The notes under the pieces are model-generated. The model saw only the letters and a list, made by a program, of their open reading frames with translations. It ran no database searches and had not been told where the DNA came from. Below, one piece after another: positions 1 to 6,435 of a stretch of 45,949 nucleotides of DNA; position 1 is the first letter of the stretch, and each line of letters begins with the position of its first letter. The translations under genes and the position numbers were made by a program. The DNA lies in the IMG/VR virus record IMGVR_UViG_3300022750_000019, positions 1-45,949 of that record; one strand, written 5' to 3'. The DNA comes from a virus.

Positions 1-749
1 TCGGTGAAGTACGGGTTGTCGGTGTAGTTGATTTGCTTGGTCACGGCATAGCGTACGGTCTTTGTCTCATCCGTCCACGCCTTGCACGCCCCTGGTCCGT
101 ACCTGATGTGGGTAGCGTCAAGAACGTTCTTCGGGTTATAGCAAACCATTAGTTCGGCGCCAGGCTTCCGTAGCGTAGGCGTGAGGACGTTCCACGACTC
201 CTCTGAAATATTCTCCGCCTCCTCACAGAAGGCTATGTCGATCCAGTCCATCCCCTTGATGCTGGTGACGTTCCGGTACAGGCCAGCAAACACCATCTTC
301 GACCCGGTCGCCATATGGCGAATTTCCTTGTCGGTAATGTAGAACTGGTCGCGGAGCCCCAGCTCCTCAATGATGGATTCGATTGTCTGCTTGATCGAGT
401 CGGCAATAGACTTCTGGATTTCCCGGAAGCACCCGACGTGGGTCCGGCTGGCCTGCATGCGCGCCAGGATGATTCGAATAAACGAGTGGGTCTTGGCCGA
501 CCCTCGGCCGCCCCTGGCTACCTTGATCATTGCCGGCTGTAGGTAGGCGCCGAAAATCTCAGGTATGAAAATCTGTGGCGGCTTGAGCGTGTCCACGACC
601 TGGCGCCCGACAAGCTGCACGGTTCGCACCGGCTGACAGTTGCGGTCAACCAGGGCGATAACCATAGACTCAACGGTCCCGGACTTGGCGGCGGCGCGGC
701 GCTCTAGATCCTCGACAAGCTTTGCCGTGATCTTCTTTTTAATCGCCAT
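1..749 (-). CDS. terL: Terminase large subunit, N-terminal part (runs off left edge)
   Basis: Packaging motor ATPase. The 249 visible codons start with MAIKKK at 749 and stay open to the window edge. A Walker A loop (RGGRGSAKT, about residues 79-87) and a Walker B segment (WIDIAFCEEAE, about 169-179) are visible, followed by the 'CYNPKN' segment usual in PBSX/Terminase_3-type large terminases. The C-terminal nuclease domain lies outside the window. The start overlaps the end of the upstream small-terminase-like gene by 11 nt. Family assignment is firm; the packaging strategy (cos or pac) cannot be told from this part. Confidence 0.95.
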   Translation of the reverse strand, partial: MAIKKKITAKLVEDLERRAAAKSGTVESMVIALVDRNCQPVRTVQLVGRQVVDTLKPPQIFIPEIFGAYLQPAMIKVARGGRGSAKTHSFIRIILARMQASRTHVGCFREIQKSIADSIKQTIESIIEELGLRDQFYITDKEIRHMATGSKMVFAGLYRNVTSIKGMDWIDIAFCEEAENISEESWNVLTPTLRKPGAELMVCYNPKNVLDATHIRYGPGACKAWTDETKTVRYAVTKQINYTDNPYFT

Positions 750-1215
750 CGGACTTAGCTAGCAGTTCCTCGATACGCGCCAGGCGGTCTGCCAGCTCGG
801 TTACCTCGAATACTTTGATGCCTGCCACGATCATGTTCACCATGGTGTTACCCATGTCCACCGGCAGGGTGCCGGACGCTACGGCGGCCTGTACCGCTTC
901 GATCTTCTGGCTAGCGCTGCCGTTCTCGGGGAATGGGAACTCGATAGCCGGCATGGTCGCCTTGTCGGTCGGGAACAGGCGCGCAAGCATTTCCTTGAGG
1001 AGCTGACCCGAGGCCGGATCTGCCACGGTCAAGGACCGGCGAACCATTAGACCGTAGAAAGCTTCCTCGGCCTTTTCCGGCGCCAGGTCTTCATACCCGA
1101 CAAGGCCTGAAAGCTGCTCATGCAGAGCTTCGAGCAAAAGCGTTCGCTTGTTCTTGCCTCGCGGCCTACGGTCAACGGGCTGATTGTCAGAGCTGAATCG
1201 TCCTGAGTTGCTCAC
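739..1215 (-). CDS. Putative terminase small subunit
   Basis: 158 residues directly upstream of terL, the usual place for the DNA-recognition subunit. The N-terminus is basic (DRRPRGKNKRTLLLEALHE), as in phage terminase-associated proteins with a GRPKG-type start. A long middle region follows, then a helical C-terminal end (ADRLARIEELLAKSDGD) that could form a coiled coil. The start is set at GTG 1215 because it overlaps the stop of the holin-like gene as GTGA; a longer reading from 1326 would run through that gene. No specific motif proves DNA recognition, so the role rests on position and general character. Confidence 0.6.
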   Translation of the reverse strand: MSNSGRFSSDNQPVDRRPRGKNKRTLLLEALHEQLSGLVGYEDLAPEKAEEAFYGLMVRRSLTVADPASGQLLKEMLARLFPTDKATMPAIEFPFPENGSASQKIEAVQAAVASGTLPVDMGNTMVNMIVAGIKVFEVTELADRLARIEELLAKSDGD

Positions 1216-1538
1216 TGCGCGGGATCCTTTTTGTAAATGTACTTGTCGGCCAGAAAGTCGACGATGTCGCGGACCTTGTCCACGCCCAAGAATGCAATGC
1301 CCATGTTGGCCGACCAGATAGCCCACGGCTCGAAGCCTGCAAGATGCAGGATAAAGCCCGTGATAAGCCCTGTGACGGCGCCGGCCAGGAAGTCTAGAGC
1401 GCGCTTGCCGTAAGGTCGGTCGCTCTTTCTCAGGGCCAGCAGGAAGCCAAGCGGGCTGGTCATGATCGCGGCGCGAACTGGCTCGCTCAGGCTATGCCAC
1501 AGGGCTGCAAGTGTTTCAGGGTTGCTGTCAAGGGACAT
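1212..1538 (-). CDS. Holin-like small membrane protein
   Basis: 108 residues with hydrophobic stretches at about residues 14-35, 58-80 and 84-98 and a charged tail ending YIYKKDPAQ. This resembles lambda/P1 LydA-type holins with two or three membrane spans. Holins open the inner membrane at lysis. It sits between the RNA array and the terminase genes, about 29 kb from the endolysin/spanin genes as drawn. The ATG at 1538 was chosen because it lies downstream of the terminator at 1584-1620; its ribosome site is weak. It could instead be another small membrane protein. Confidence 0.6.
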   Translation of the reverse strand: MSLDSNPETLAALWHSLSEPVRAAIMTSPLGFLLALRKSDRPYGKRALDFLAGAVTGLITGFILHLAGFEPWAIWSANMGIAFLGVDKVRDIVDFLADKYIYKKDPAQ

Positions 1539-1583
1539 GGGTAGGTAGCTCGAATATTGGCGTGGCCCAATAATACCACGCAT

Positions 1584-1620
1584 AAAAAAACCCGCTTGCC
1601 GATTGGGTCGGAGCGGGTTT
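1584..1620 (-). terminator. Intrinsic terminator after the RNA array
   Basis: On the minus strand AAACCCGCT (1620-1612) pairs with AGCGGGTTT (1596-1588) and runs into seven T's. It ends transcription coming from the tRNA array. The holin/terminase genes just downstream then need read-through or their own promoter. Confidence 0.75.
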
Positions 1621-1681
1621 AGTACCACTGGAGAGACTAGCCCGGTTACGACGTCCGGGGCCATTCTTGATGGCCGGTTGT

Positions 1682-1808
1682 TGGTAGGTGCTGGCGGGAT
1701 CGAACCACCACGCTATCCAGGCTTATCTAGAAAGCCTGGATAGCCCATCGCCCTCGCTACTTTTGGCGAGCCTTGCAAAGCTCGCGTATTCGCGAATCGA
1801 AAACACCT
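1682..1808 (-). ncRNA. Oversized tRNA-like RNA 1 (acceptor stem, T-arm, CCA end)
   Basis: A 7-bp acceptor stem can form between AGGTGTT (1808-1802) and AGCACCT (1692-1686), followed by A and an encoded CCA. A normal T-arm (GGTGG, loop TTCGATC, CCGCC) precedes the 3' acceptor strand. The interior is about 50 nt longer than a normal tRNA. It holds a GCGAGC/GCTCGC hairpin whose loop is TTTGCAAG, a competing CTCGC/GCGAG pairing, and a 12-bp hairpin (CTATCCAGGCTT with AAGCCTGGATAG) where a variable arm would be. No standard D-arm is seen. It may be an extreme class II tRNA, a decaying tRNA, or a tRNA-like RNA with another role. Confidence 0.4.
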
Positions 1809-1868
1809 ATTGCTTGGCGGCGCCCTAGGCCGGGTCGCAATGACAGCCCGCTTTCGGTGCGCCTAAGT

Positions 1869-1955
1869 TGGCGGACGATCCAGGATTCGAACCTGGGAAC
1901 CCTTTCGGGCTGCCGCTTAGCAAGCGGTTGCGTTAAACCTCTCTGCCAATCGTCC
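1869..1955 (-). tRNA. tRNA-Ser (GCT)
   Basis: 87 nt including encoded CCA. Acceptor GGACGAT/ATCGTCC with discriminator G; anticodon loop TTGCTAA gives GCT; a long class II variable arm (CCC GAAA GGG) and a T-arm CCAGG TTCGAAT CCTGG. Four clear pairs in the anticodon stem. A tRNA scan should call this one. Confidence 0.93.
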
Positions 1956-1962
1956 CTGTAAC

Positions 1963-2032
1963 TGGAGCGGATAAAGGGAATCGAACCCTTATTGCAAGCT
2001 TGGAGGGCTAGCTAGCGACCTGCGCTACCCGC
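1963..2032 (-). tRNA. tRNA-Gly-like (TCC), atypical
   Basis: 70 nt with encoded CCA. Acceptor GCGGGTA/TATCCGC (one G-T pair), discriminator T, T-arm AAGGG TTCGATT CCCTT. The anticodon region CTAGC-CCTCCAA-GCTTG matches the arrangement of bacterial tRNA-Gly(TCC), but position 33 is C instead of the near-universal U, the stem has a T-T mismatch, and the D-arm is short (GCG/CGC only). Reading it one base along would give a CCA anticodon but breaks the stem. It is either a decaying gene or an unusual tRNA. Confidence 0.6.
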
Positions 2033-2043
2033 TGAAACGGTGC

Positions 2044-2150
2044 CACCGGAGTTCCCTCAAGCCTGATTACCCTGCGCGCCAGGTCGGTCGTACTTGAGGT
2101 AGGCGCGCTGAGTCGCCTCGTTTTAGTTCTGCCTTTCGGCCTTCTCCGGT
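2044..2150 (-). ncRNA. Oversized tRNA-like RNA 2 (acceptor stem only)
   Basis: A perfect 7-bp stem ACCGGAG (2150-2144) / CTCCGGT (2051-2045) encloses about 92 nt and is followed by G-GCA rather than CCA. A GCC-GAAA-GGC hairpin follows the 5' strand. Inside, GCGCGCC/GGCGCGC (7 bp) and CTCAAG/CTTGAG (6 bp) interleave, so both can form together only as a pseudoknot. No T-loop motif is present. It starts 2 nt after the end of RNA 3. Function unknown; the structure is read by eye. Confidence 0.3.
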
Positions 2151-2152
2151 GC

Positions 2153-2269
2153 TCCGTGCGGAGAGTATCGAACTCCCTTTGCACCTAAGCTAGTTGACGA
2201 CCCTCAGGGTAATTACTCCGTCAAGGTCGACTGTTCGTCATAGGTTCCGGTCCTTACCGGCCCGCACGG
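2153..2269 (-). ncRNA. Oversized tRNA-like RNA 3 (53-nt loop in the anticodon arm)
   Basis: Reads as a tRNA with a large insert. Acceptor CCGTGCG/CGCACGG, D-arm CCGG-TAAGGA-CCGG, anticodon stem ACCTA/TAGGT, 5-nt variable loop GCAAA, T-arm GGGAG TTCGATA CTCTC and discriminator A. The anticodon loop is 53 nt instead of 7 and contains its own stem TTGACG/CGTCAA with an inner ACCC/GGGT. The 3' end is GCA, not CCA. It is too small for a group I intron. Confidence 0.4.
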
Positions 2270-2292
2270 TCAAAACTGTAAAGCTACTTGTC

Positions 2293-2369
2293 TGGCGCCC
2301 TATAGCGGATTTGAACCGCTGACCTATCCCGCGACAAGGGATTGCTCTATCCAGCTGAGCTAATAGGGC
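2293..2369 (-). tRNA. tRNA-Asp (GTC)
   Basis: 77 nt with encoded CCA. Acceptor GCCCTAT/ATAGGGC, discriminator G, D-stem GCTC/GAGC, anticodon stem ATCCC/GGGAT with loop TTGTCGC (anticodon GTC), T-arm AGCGG TTCAAAT CCGCT. All stems pair perfectly. First RNA downstream of the promoter at 2495-2522. Confidence 0.95.
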
Positions 2370-2494
2370 TTGATGCCGGTCTATTCCCGGCTGGCAATCG
2401 CCATGCGATATAACTGCCTGTTATGCACTAGGCTTGTGCTGCGTAAAGGCCGGTAGACAATAAGTCTGTTTCGTTTTCGCCCGTTGCCAGGTGA

Positions 2495-2522
2495 ATAATA
2501 CAGACCTTTTTCGCTGTGTCAA
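2495..2522 (-). promoter_or_regulatory. Sigma70-like promoter for the RNA array
   Basis: On the minus strand: -35 TTGACA (2522-2517), 16-nt spacer, -10 TATTAT (2500-2495). Both boxes are at or near consensus and point into the tRNA array. It sits directly after the stop of the 2524-3027 gene. From here to the holin start (about 950 bases) there is no protein gene. Confidence 0.75.
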
Positions 2523-2523
2523 A

Positions 2524-3027
2524 TCAAACTGACCAGGCCTTGATATACCCGCAAAGGATGCGGTCCTTTGTCTCAGGGCTGATACTGTCGTCAGCGTCAA
2601 CCTTGCGCAGCTCAACCCGCCAGCGCTTTAGGGCGAACCCTTCGAGCTGGTCCTCAGCCCATCGCTCGACAGTCATGCCGGCCGGAACTGGCGACGTGTA
2701 GGGGTCAGGGATCGAGTCGATCCAGTGCGCCATGGTCCCGAGGTAGGAGCCATCCCACTGACCGGAAAACCCTGGAATGCCATGTAGTAAGTCCAGGTCA
2801 TCCGGCGCAATGTGGTACGACACTTGCGAACCGTCCGGGAGCTGGATGTAGACGACGTGGCGCCACTCGGGCTCGCTCTCCTCGTTGCTGTCGATAGCCT
2901 GGCCGGCAGGCCACCCTAGAAGCAATGCCATCTTGACGGCGGCGACCGCCAGGGTATTTCGCTGTGAGTATGCGCGATCCTTTGCGCGGTTCAGCGCTTC
3001 GATACGGCTTTCGTCTTGTATGCTCAT
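2524..3027 (-). CDS. Conserved phage protein, unknown function
   Basis: 167 residues, not recognised by function. The N-terminus is helical and charged (IEALNRAKDRAYSQRN). The middle carries a pattern common in small phage proteins (VVYIQLPDGSQVSYHIAPDD, then GFSGQWDGSYLG). The ATG at 3027 overlaps the upstream stop as ATGA, which fixes the start and implies coupled translation. It is the last protein gene before the RNA array. Confidence 0.75.
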   Translation of the reverse strand: MSIQDESRIEALNRAKDRAYSQRNTLAVAAVKMALLLGWPAGQAIDSNEESEPEWRHVVYIQLPDGSQVSYHIAPDDLDLLHGIPGFSGQWDGSYLGTMAHWIDSIPDPYTSPVPAGMTVERWAEDQLEGFALKRWRVELRKVDADDSISPETKDRILCGYIKAWSV

Positions 3028-3512
3028 GCTGGGCGGGCCTCCAGGGAATCCTGCCACCCCTCGACCGGGAAGCTTCTCCCCATGATCATGGTGTGCCGTT
3101 CATTTTCCGCCGATGTTGGGAAAAGCCACTCAGCTATCCCGACTTTTGGCTCTCGATTGTACCAGTGGGCCTTTCCGTTGGGGTCCGTAGCTGCGAATTG
3201 CGCCCAGTCAGGCGCGATATTCCACGGGTAGCGCGTATCGCCAGGCGTAGCAACCTCTAGGCGCGGCACGGCAGCGCTGTCGCGCGTTACGTCAAGTGTG
3301 CCAGCGTCCTCTGCCCGCATTTCCTGCCATCGGGTCAGGGTGCGAATGCAATCGCTGATATCAGTGTCCAGGTCTTTCGCGCCTTCGCGCTTACCGGCCA
3401 CAAGCAGCTTTTTGACGACGTGCTCGGCACACGGGTGCATATGGTACAGCTCTTGCAGGCGGTACGGGTCCAGGGTTTTCAGGTGCGACACGTTGCGGGC
3501 GTAGATGCTCAA
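3024..3512 (-). CDS. Hypothetical phage protein
   Basis: 162 residues. A helical first half is followed by a tryptophan-rich C-terminal segment (WNIAPDWAQFAATDPNG, then HWYNREP), a type often repeated in Pseudomonas phage accessory proteins. It overlaps both neighbours by 4 nt (ATGA), so it belongs to one translationally coupled block. Function unknown. Confidence 0.75.
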   Translation of the reverse strand: MSIYARNVSHLKTLDPYRLQELYHMHPCAEHVVKKLLVAGKREGAKDLDTDISDCIRTLTRWQEMRAEDAGTLDVTRDSAAVPRLEVATPGDTRYPWNIAPDWAQFAATDPNGKAHWYNREPKVGIAEWLFPTSAENERHTMIMGRSFPVEGWQDSLEARPA

Positions 3513-3700
3513 TTCTGTTTCTCCAGCTTATCGTTGATATCGGCGCAAGTATGGCAAATGTCGCCAAGCTCGGGCAACTGTTTTCTGAGGTGGCTCAAGT
3601 CACGCCGCAACCACCACCGGCCACACAGGGCGCGTGACGACCCGAATGGCAGGGCGTGGAACTTCTGCGCGGACTTGCGCCTGAACCAGTTAACGGCCAT
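3509..3700 (-). CDS. Small basic hypothetical protein
   Basis: 63 residues, rich in Arg, Lys and Trp (FRRKSAQKF, CGRWWLRRDL), with three cysteines (CGRW...CHTC) that could bind a metal if paired with histidines. The start overlaps the upstream stop by 11 nt and the stop overlaps the next start as ATGA. No function recognised. Confidence 0.65.
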   Translation of the reverse strand: MAVNWFRRKSAQKFHALPFGSSRALCGRWWLRRDLSHLRKQLPELGDICHTCADINDKLEKQN

Positions 3701-3881
3701 TTAGCTTTTCCTCCATTGCGTCAAGCGCCTTGACGATGGCCGCTTTGCGCTCGGGCGTGTGCCTGGGCGGCTCTGGCGGGTAGTCGTGGCAGTGGCGCGG
3801 ATCCGCCTGCATCCCGGTATAGGTCGGCGACTCCGTGCGACGGCGGGCCCGCTTATTCCTGGCTTGTTCCCATGCGTTCAT
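3690..3881 (-). CDS. Small hypothetical protein
   Basis: 63 residues, basic N-terminus (RNKRARRRTE), proline-rich middle and a helical end (KAAIVKALDAMEEKLNGR). Coupled by overlaps to both neighbours. A perfect GTCAA-N5-TTGAC palindrome lies inside it at 3720-3734. Confidence 0.65.
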   Translation of the reverse strand: MNAWEQARNKRARRRTESPTYTGMQADPRHCHDYPPEPPRHTPERKAAIVKALDAMEEKLNGR

Positions 3882-4506
3882 GCTTTCTCTTGCTCCAGTT
3901 GGTTCGCCACGGGTGCGGGCCGTGCGCTTCGAGTCGAATGGCGGGCTCCCGAGTCAATCGAAACGGCTTCGGCTTGGGCTTTCTTCTTGGGAATGATACC
4001 TCCACCCCCCTTGCGGCGAGCGCCTGAGTCAGCCCGCACCCGCTCGCGTACCCTATGAATCTTGCGGCATCAGTCACGCAGTAGCCTTTGCTTGCAAGGT
4101 CCCTGGCTACGGATACGACCGTACTACCCGTGTCAATCAGGCACTGCCTTGCCTTGAGGAACTTCGGAAACTCATCATCTTGCGGCCTATCGCTCAATAG
4201 CTTGAGGAAGGTTCGATACTCGACCCCGAGCAGCTCGGATGCCTGGCGTCTGGTCTTTCCGGCCTCGGCCATAGCCCTTGCGGCGTCAGAGAACGGAGCA
4301 CCGCACAGCGCGGCAACCCTGGTCCGGGCCTTACAGCGCTCGAACTGGATCCCGTACCCCGAGGCAATGTGCCTAACTTGGCTTTGAGACATTCCTGTGG
4401 TCATTGACGCCTGAGTAATTGAGAGCCCCTGGGCCGCAATCGAATCAAGCAGTTCCTGTATCGGGATCCCCCAGCGCAGTTCGATAGATCGTCTATTGCG
4501 GCGCAC
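3853..4506 (-). CDS. Protein with three helix-turn-helix-like repeats
   Basis: 217 residues, probable DNA-binding protein. Three segments each look like a helix-turn-helix: about residues 25-50 (SITQASMTTGMSQSQVRHIA), 80-105 (KTRRQASELLGVEYRTFLK) and 140-165 (CVTDAARFIGYASGCGLTQA). A basic tail follows (RRKPKPKPF). The start is set at GTG 4506 because GAGAGG lies 7 nt upstream of it; a TTG at 4521 has no such site. Its target and role (regulator or nucleoid-type protein) are unknown. Confidence 0.7.
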   Translation of the reverse strand: MRRNRRSIELRWGIPIQELLDSIAAQGLSITQASMTTGMSQSQVRHIASGYGIQFERCKARTRVAALCGAPFSDAARAMAEAGKTRRQASELLGVEYRTFLKLLSDRPQDDEFPKFLKARQCLIDTGSTVVSVARDLASKGYCVTDAARFIGYASGCGLTQALAARGVEVSFPRRKPKPKPFRLTREPAIRLEAHGPHPWRTNWSKRKHERMGTSQE

Positions 4507-4717
4507 GCGGTTGCCTCTCAAGGTAGCCTGGAATCTCGCAGGAAGGCGCGCAGATTAGCCGGATGTAGAAGCCGCTTGCAAGCTCTTTGGGCGGCGGCAT
4601 GAAACGCCCATCATCCATGCGCCAGCGGCCGTACACGTCGACTGAGCATTCAATCTCGACGTTGGGCCGCCCGAGCTGGCCGGGAAACTCGACAAGGTAC
4701 TTTACGCCGGGGGTCAT
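4493..4717 (-). CDS. Small hypothetical protein
   Basis: 74 residues. The first half has a beta-rich pattern (VKYLVEFPGQ, VEIECSVDVYGRWRMDDGRF). Start overlaps the upstream stop as ATGA. Not recognised. Confidence 0.65.
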   Translation of the reverse strand: MTPGVKYLVEFPGQLGRPNVEIECSVDVYGRWRMDDGRFMPPPKELASGFYIRLICAPSCEIPGYLERQPRAPQ

Positions 4718-5175
4718 TTCATCATTCCGAACAGTCCTTTCATGCCTGGGTATCGCGCCAGGAACCGCTCAAACCTGGCGACCTTGGCGGATTCCTTCCG
4801 AAGCTCTCGGCTTGCCTGCGATAGGTAGTGATCAGCCCACAGCTGAGCCTCCCGCGTGATCCGCAGTGACTCGCGCAGCCCGTCCTCATTCGCCAAAAGC
4901 GCCCGGTTGTTCGCCATGTAGCGGCGGCGTTCGTCGCCGTGCTTGAGGGCAATGACGGCGTTCTTTTTGACCGTCTCGCAAAGCTCATCAATGATCGCTT
5001 CGCGATCCGCCAGGGTGCGGCGCAGCTCGCCAATCGGGTCAAGGTAGCGCCCCTGGTGCGGGTCCGTGTCGGCAATCTGCACAAGCGCCGCCAAGTCAGC
5101 CTTGCGGACCATTGCGAACTCGCGCCCGTCGTCGACAAGCAGTGCTTTCAGGTGTTCGGTTGTGGTGCTAGACAT
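4714..5175 (-). CDS. Hypothetical coiled-coil protein
   Basis: 153 residues, almost entirely helical with heptad-like charge (GELRRTLADREAIIDELCE, then ARFERFLARYPGMKGLFGMMK). No enzyme motif. The ATG at 5175 overlaps the upstream stop by 8 nt; a longer reading from 5205 would sit deeper in the neighbour. Could be a scaffold or partner protein; unknown. Confidence 0.7.
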   Translation of the reverse strand: MSSTTTEHLKALLVDDGREFAMVRKADLAALVQIADTDPHQGRYLDPIGELRRTLADREAIIDELCETVKKNAVIALKHGDERRRYMANNRALLANEDGLRESLRITREAQLWADHYLSQASRELRKESAKVARFERFLARYPGMKGLFGMMK

Positions 5176-5515
5176 TTGAAGCCTCGTTGCGAACGATGTC
5201 CGCAAGGTCAGTGGAATTTATGACGCCGTAATCTTTCAGGGAAATAACAATGTGTCCGCCATCAATCAAGCCGACAAGCATGCGCCAAAGCTCGCCGTCG
5301 TCAGGCTCGTATGGCTTAGGAGGCTCCGCGTAGTGCTCCCATTCGACAGGAACGCGGGTAGGCCTGTCCTCTGCCGTCTCGCCCTGGATCACTTTAAAGC
5401 GGCGGGTTACCGGGTGCTGGATGATCCACACGTAAGCCATGTCACCGCGAAGCTTCTTGGCCCGCTTGTATGCGTCACGGTAGGCGCTGTAATCGTACTG
5501 GAAAACGAACTGCAC
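5168..5515 (-). CDS. Hypothetical phage protein
   Basis: 115 residues starting at GTG 5515, chosen because GGGGAGG lies 6 nt upstream. The N-terminal part is aromatic and basic (FQYDYSAYRDAYKRAKKLRG), then a beta-type stretch (YVWIIQHPVTRRFKVIQG). Immediately follows the 33-codon membrane gene in one operon. Function unknown. Confidence 0.7.
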   Translation of the reverse strand: MQFVFQYDYSAYRDAYKRAKKLRGDMAYVWIIQHPVTRRFKVIQGETAEDRPTRVPVEWEHYAEPPKPYEPDDGELWRMLVGLIDGGHIVISLKDYGVINSTDLADIVRNEASNV

Positions 5516-5516
5516 C

Positions 5517-5618
5517 TTAGACCTCCCCGGACTCAATGGCCCGCTGAGCGCTCTTTACAAGGGCAGTGATGGACGCTGCAAGGCCGGAAAGAAGAACGAT
5601 AACGGTAATGGCGATCAT
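5517..5618 (-). CDS. 33-residue single-span membrane microprotein
   Basis: Very small but well-formed gene: TTGGAGG, 5 nt, then ATG at 5618; ends TAA at 5517, 1 nt before the next gene's GTG. The peptide starts with a hydrophobic span (MIAITVIVLLSGLAASITAL) followed by a polar tail (VKSAQRAIESGEV). It is first in the operon behind the 5647-5674 promoter. Possibly a lysis accessory or membrane-targeting peptide; role not known. Confidence 0.75.
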   Translation of the reverse strand: MIAITVIVLLSGLAASITALVKSAQRAIESGEV

Positions 5619-5636
5619 GATGCACCTCCAATAAAG

Positions 5637-5663
5637 AAGGCCCGACTTTATAGGTCGGGCCTT
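5637..5663 (-). terminator. Intrinsic terminator after the exonuclease gene
   Basis: Minus strand AAGGCCCGAC, loop CTATAAA, GTCGGGCCTT, then a T-rich tract. The loop contains the -10 box of the next promoter. Confidence 0.75.
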
Positions 5664-5674
5664 GGTTGTGTCAA
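5647..5674 (-). promoter_or_regulatory. Promoter overlapping the terminator
   Basis: -35 TTGACA (5674-5669), 16-nt spacer, -10 TATAAA (5652-5647) in the terminator loop. The -35 overlaps a near-perfect palindrome GTCAAGCAGCTTTAC (5670-5684). It drives the 5618 microprotein and the genes after it. Confidence 0.75.
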
Positions 5675-5691
5675 GCAGCTTTACGCTTAAT

Positions 5692-6435
5692 TTAGGCCGG
5701 CAACACCCCTGCTCGTTTAAGCGCGATAATTACGTATGGGTCCGTGTTGTCGGTCCCTGCGTACCACTCAGCCCATCCAGCCTCTACGGCCGTAACGGGC
5801 TGCCCCTTGAACTTGCCAAAGCTCATGATGGTTGGCACCCGAGAATCATCCGTAATGCGGTGCAAGTCCTCCCAGGTCAACTTACCTTTTACCGGGTGCT
5901 CCTTGTCGATTGTCCAGATAATGTACTTGAGGATCCTGGCGCAGTTCAGGACGTCACAGTCTGCCCTGTGAGCGCCGCGAATGAGGTCCAGCGCCCAGGC
6001 GTACCCGCGACCAGTCAACAGCGCGATATGAACCAGCACGGCGCCCTGCGTGTGCGAGTCGAGTTCAGGCCATAGCCGGCGCGAAAGGTACATGGTGTCA
6101 ATCTGGCGAGCGCCCACACAGTTGGTCATTCGAGCGTCAAATTCGACGTTGTGCCCAATGATGTATCGGCCGACGTAGTCAACCGCCTTGAACAGCGGCA
6201 GGCCTACCAGCTTCTCAGGGTTGATCAGGGTTGTTACCACGGCGCCAAGGGCCATAGGCTTGGTGTGGCCGTATAGTTCGTGGAACATCGGCAGGTTATC
6301 GCCGTCAAGCGGCATCTTGAGGAACTCTGCCGGTGTGTCCGGAAGTTCCAGGCGGGCCAGTTCGACTACCTGGTCAGTGTGGAAGTCCAGGCCGGTTGTC
6401 TCGGTGTCGACGATGAAAGCTTTTTCAGGAAGCAT
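5692..6435 (-). CDS. DnaQ/ExoX-like 3'-5' exonuclease
   Basis: 247 residues, DEDDh exonuclease fold. Motif I VDTETTGL (Asp10, Glu12), motif II GHNVEFD (Asp100), motif III HRADCD (His156, Asp161). The last ~45 residues form a separate small domain (MSFGKFKGQPVTAVEAGWAEWY) of the FGKxKG type that is also attached to ExoX-like proteins. The enzyme would trim DNA 3' ends in repair, recombination or proofreading. ATG overlaps the nucleotidyltransferase stop (TAATG), so the two are co-expressed. All catalytic residues are present. Confidence 0.88.
   Translation of the reverse strand: MLPEKAFIVDTETTGLDFHTDQVVELARLELPDTPAEFLKMPLDGDNLPMFHELYGHTKPMALGAVVTTLINPEKLVGLPLFKAVDYVGRYIIGHNVEFDARMTNCVGARQIDTMYLSRRLWPELDSHTQGAVLVHIALLTGRGYAWALDLIRGAHRADCDVLNCARILKYIIWTIDKEHPVKGKLTWEDLHRITDDSRVPTIMSFGKFKGQPVTAVEAGWAEWYAGTDNTDPYVIIALKRAGVLPA

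Noticed and set aside
1682-2269. tmRNA split or intact
   Set aside because: No tag-peptide frame, no characteristic 5' end and the pieces are too short and separately closed by their own acceptor stems.
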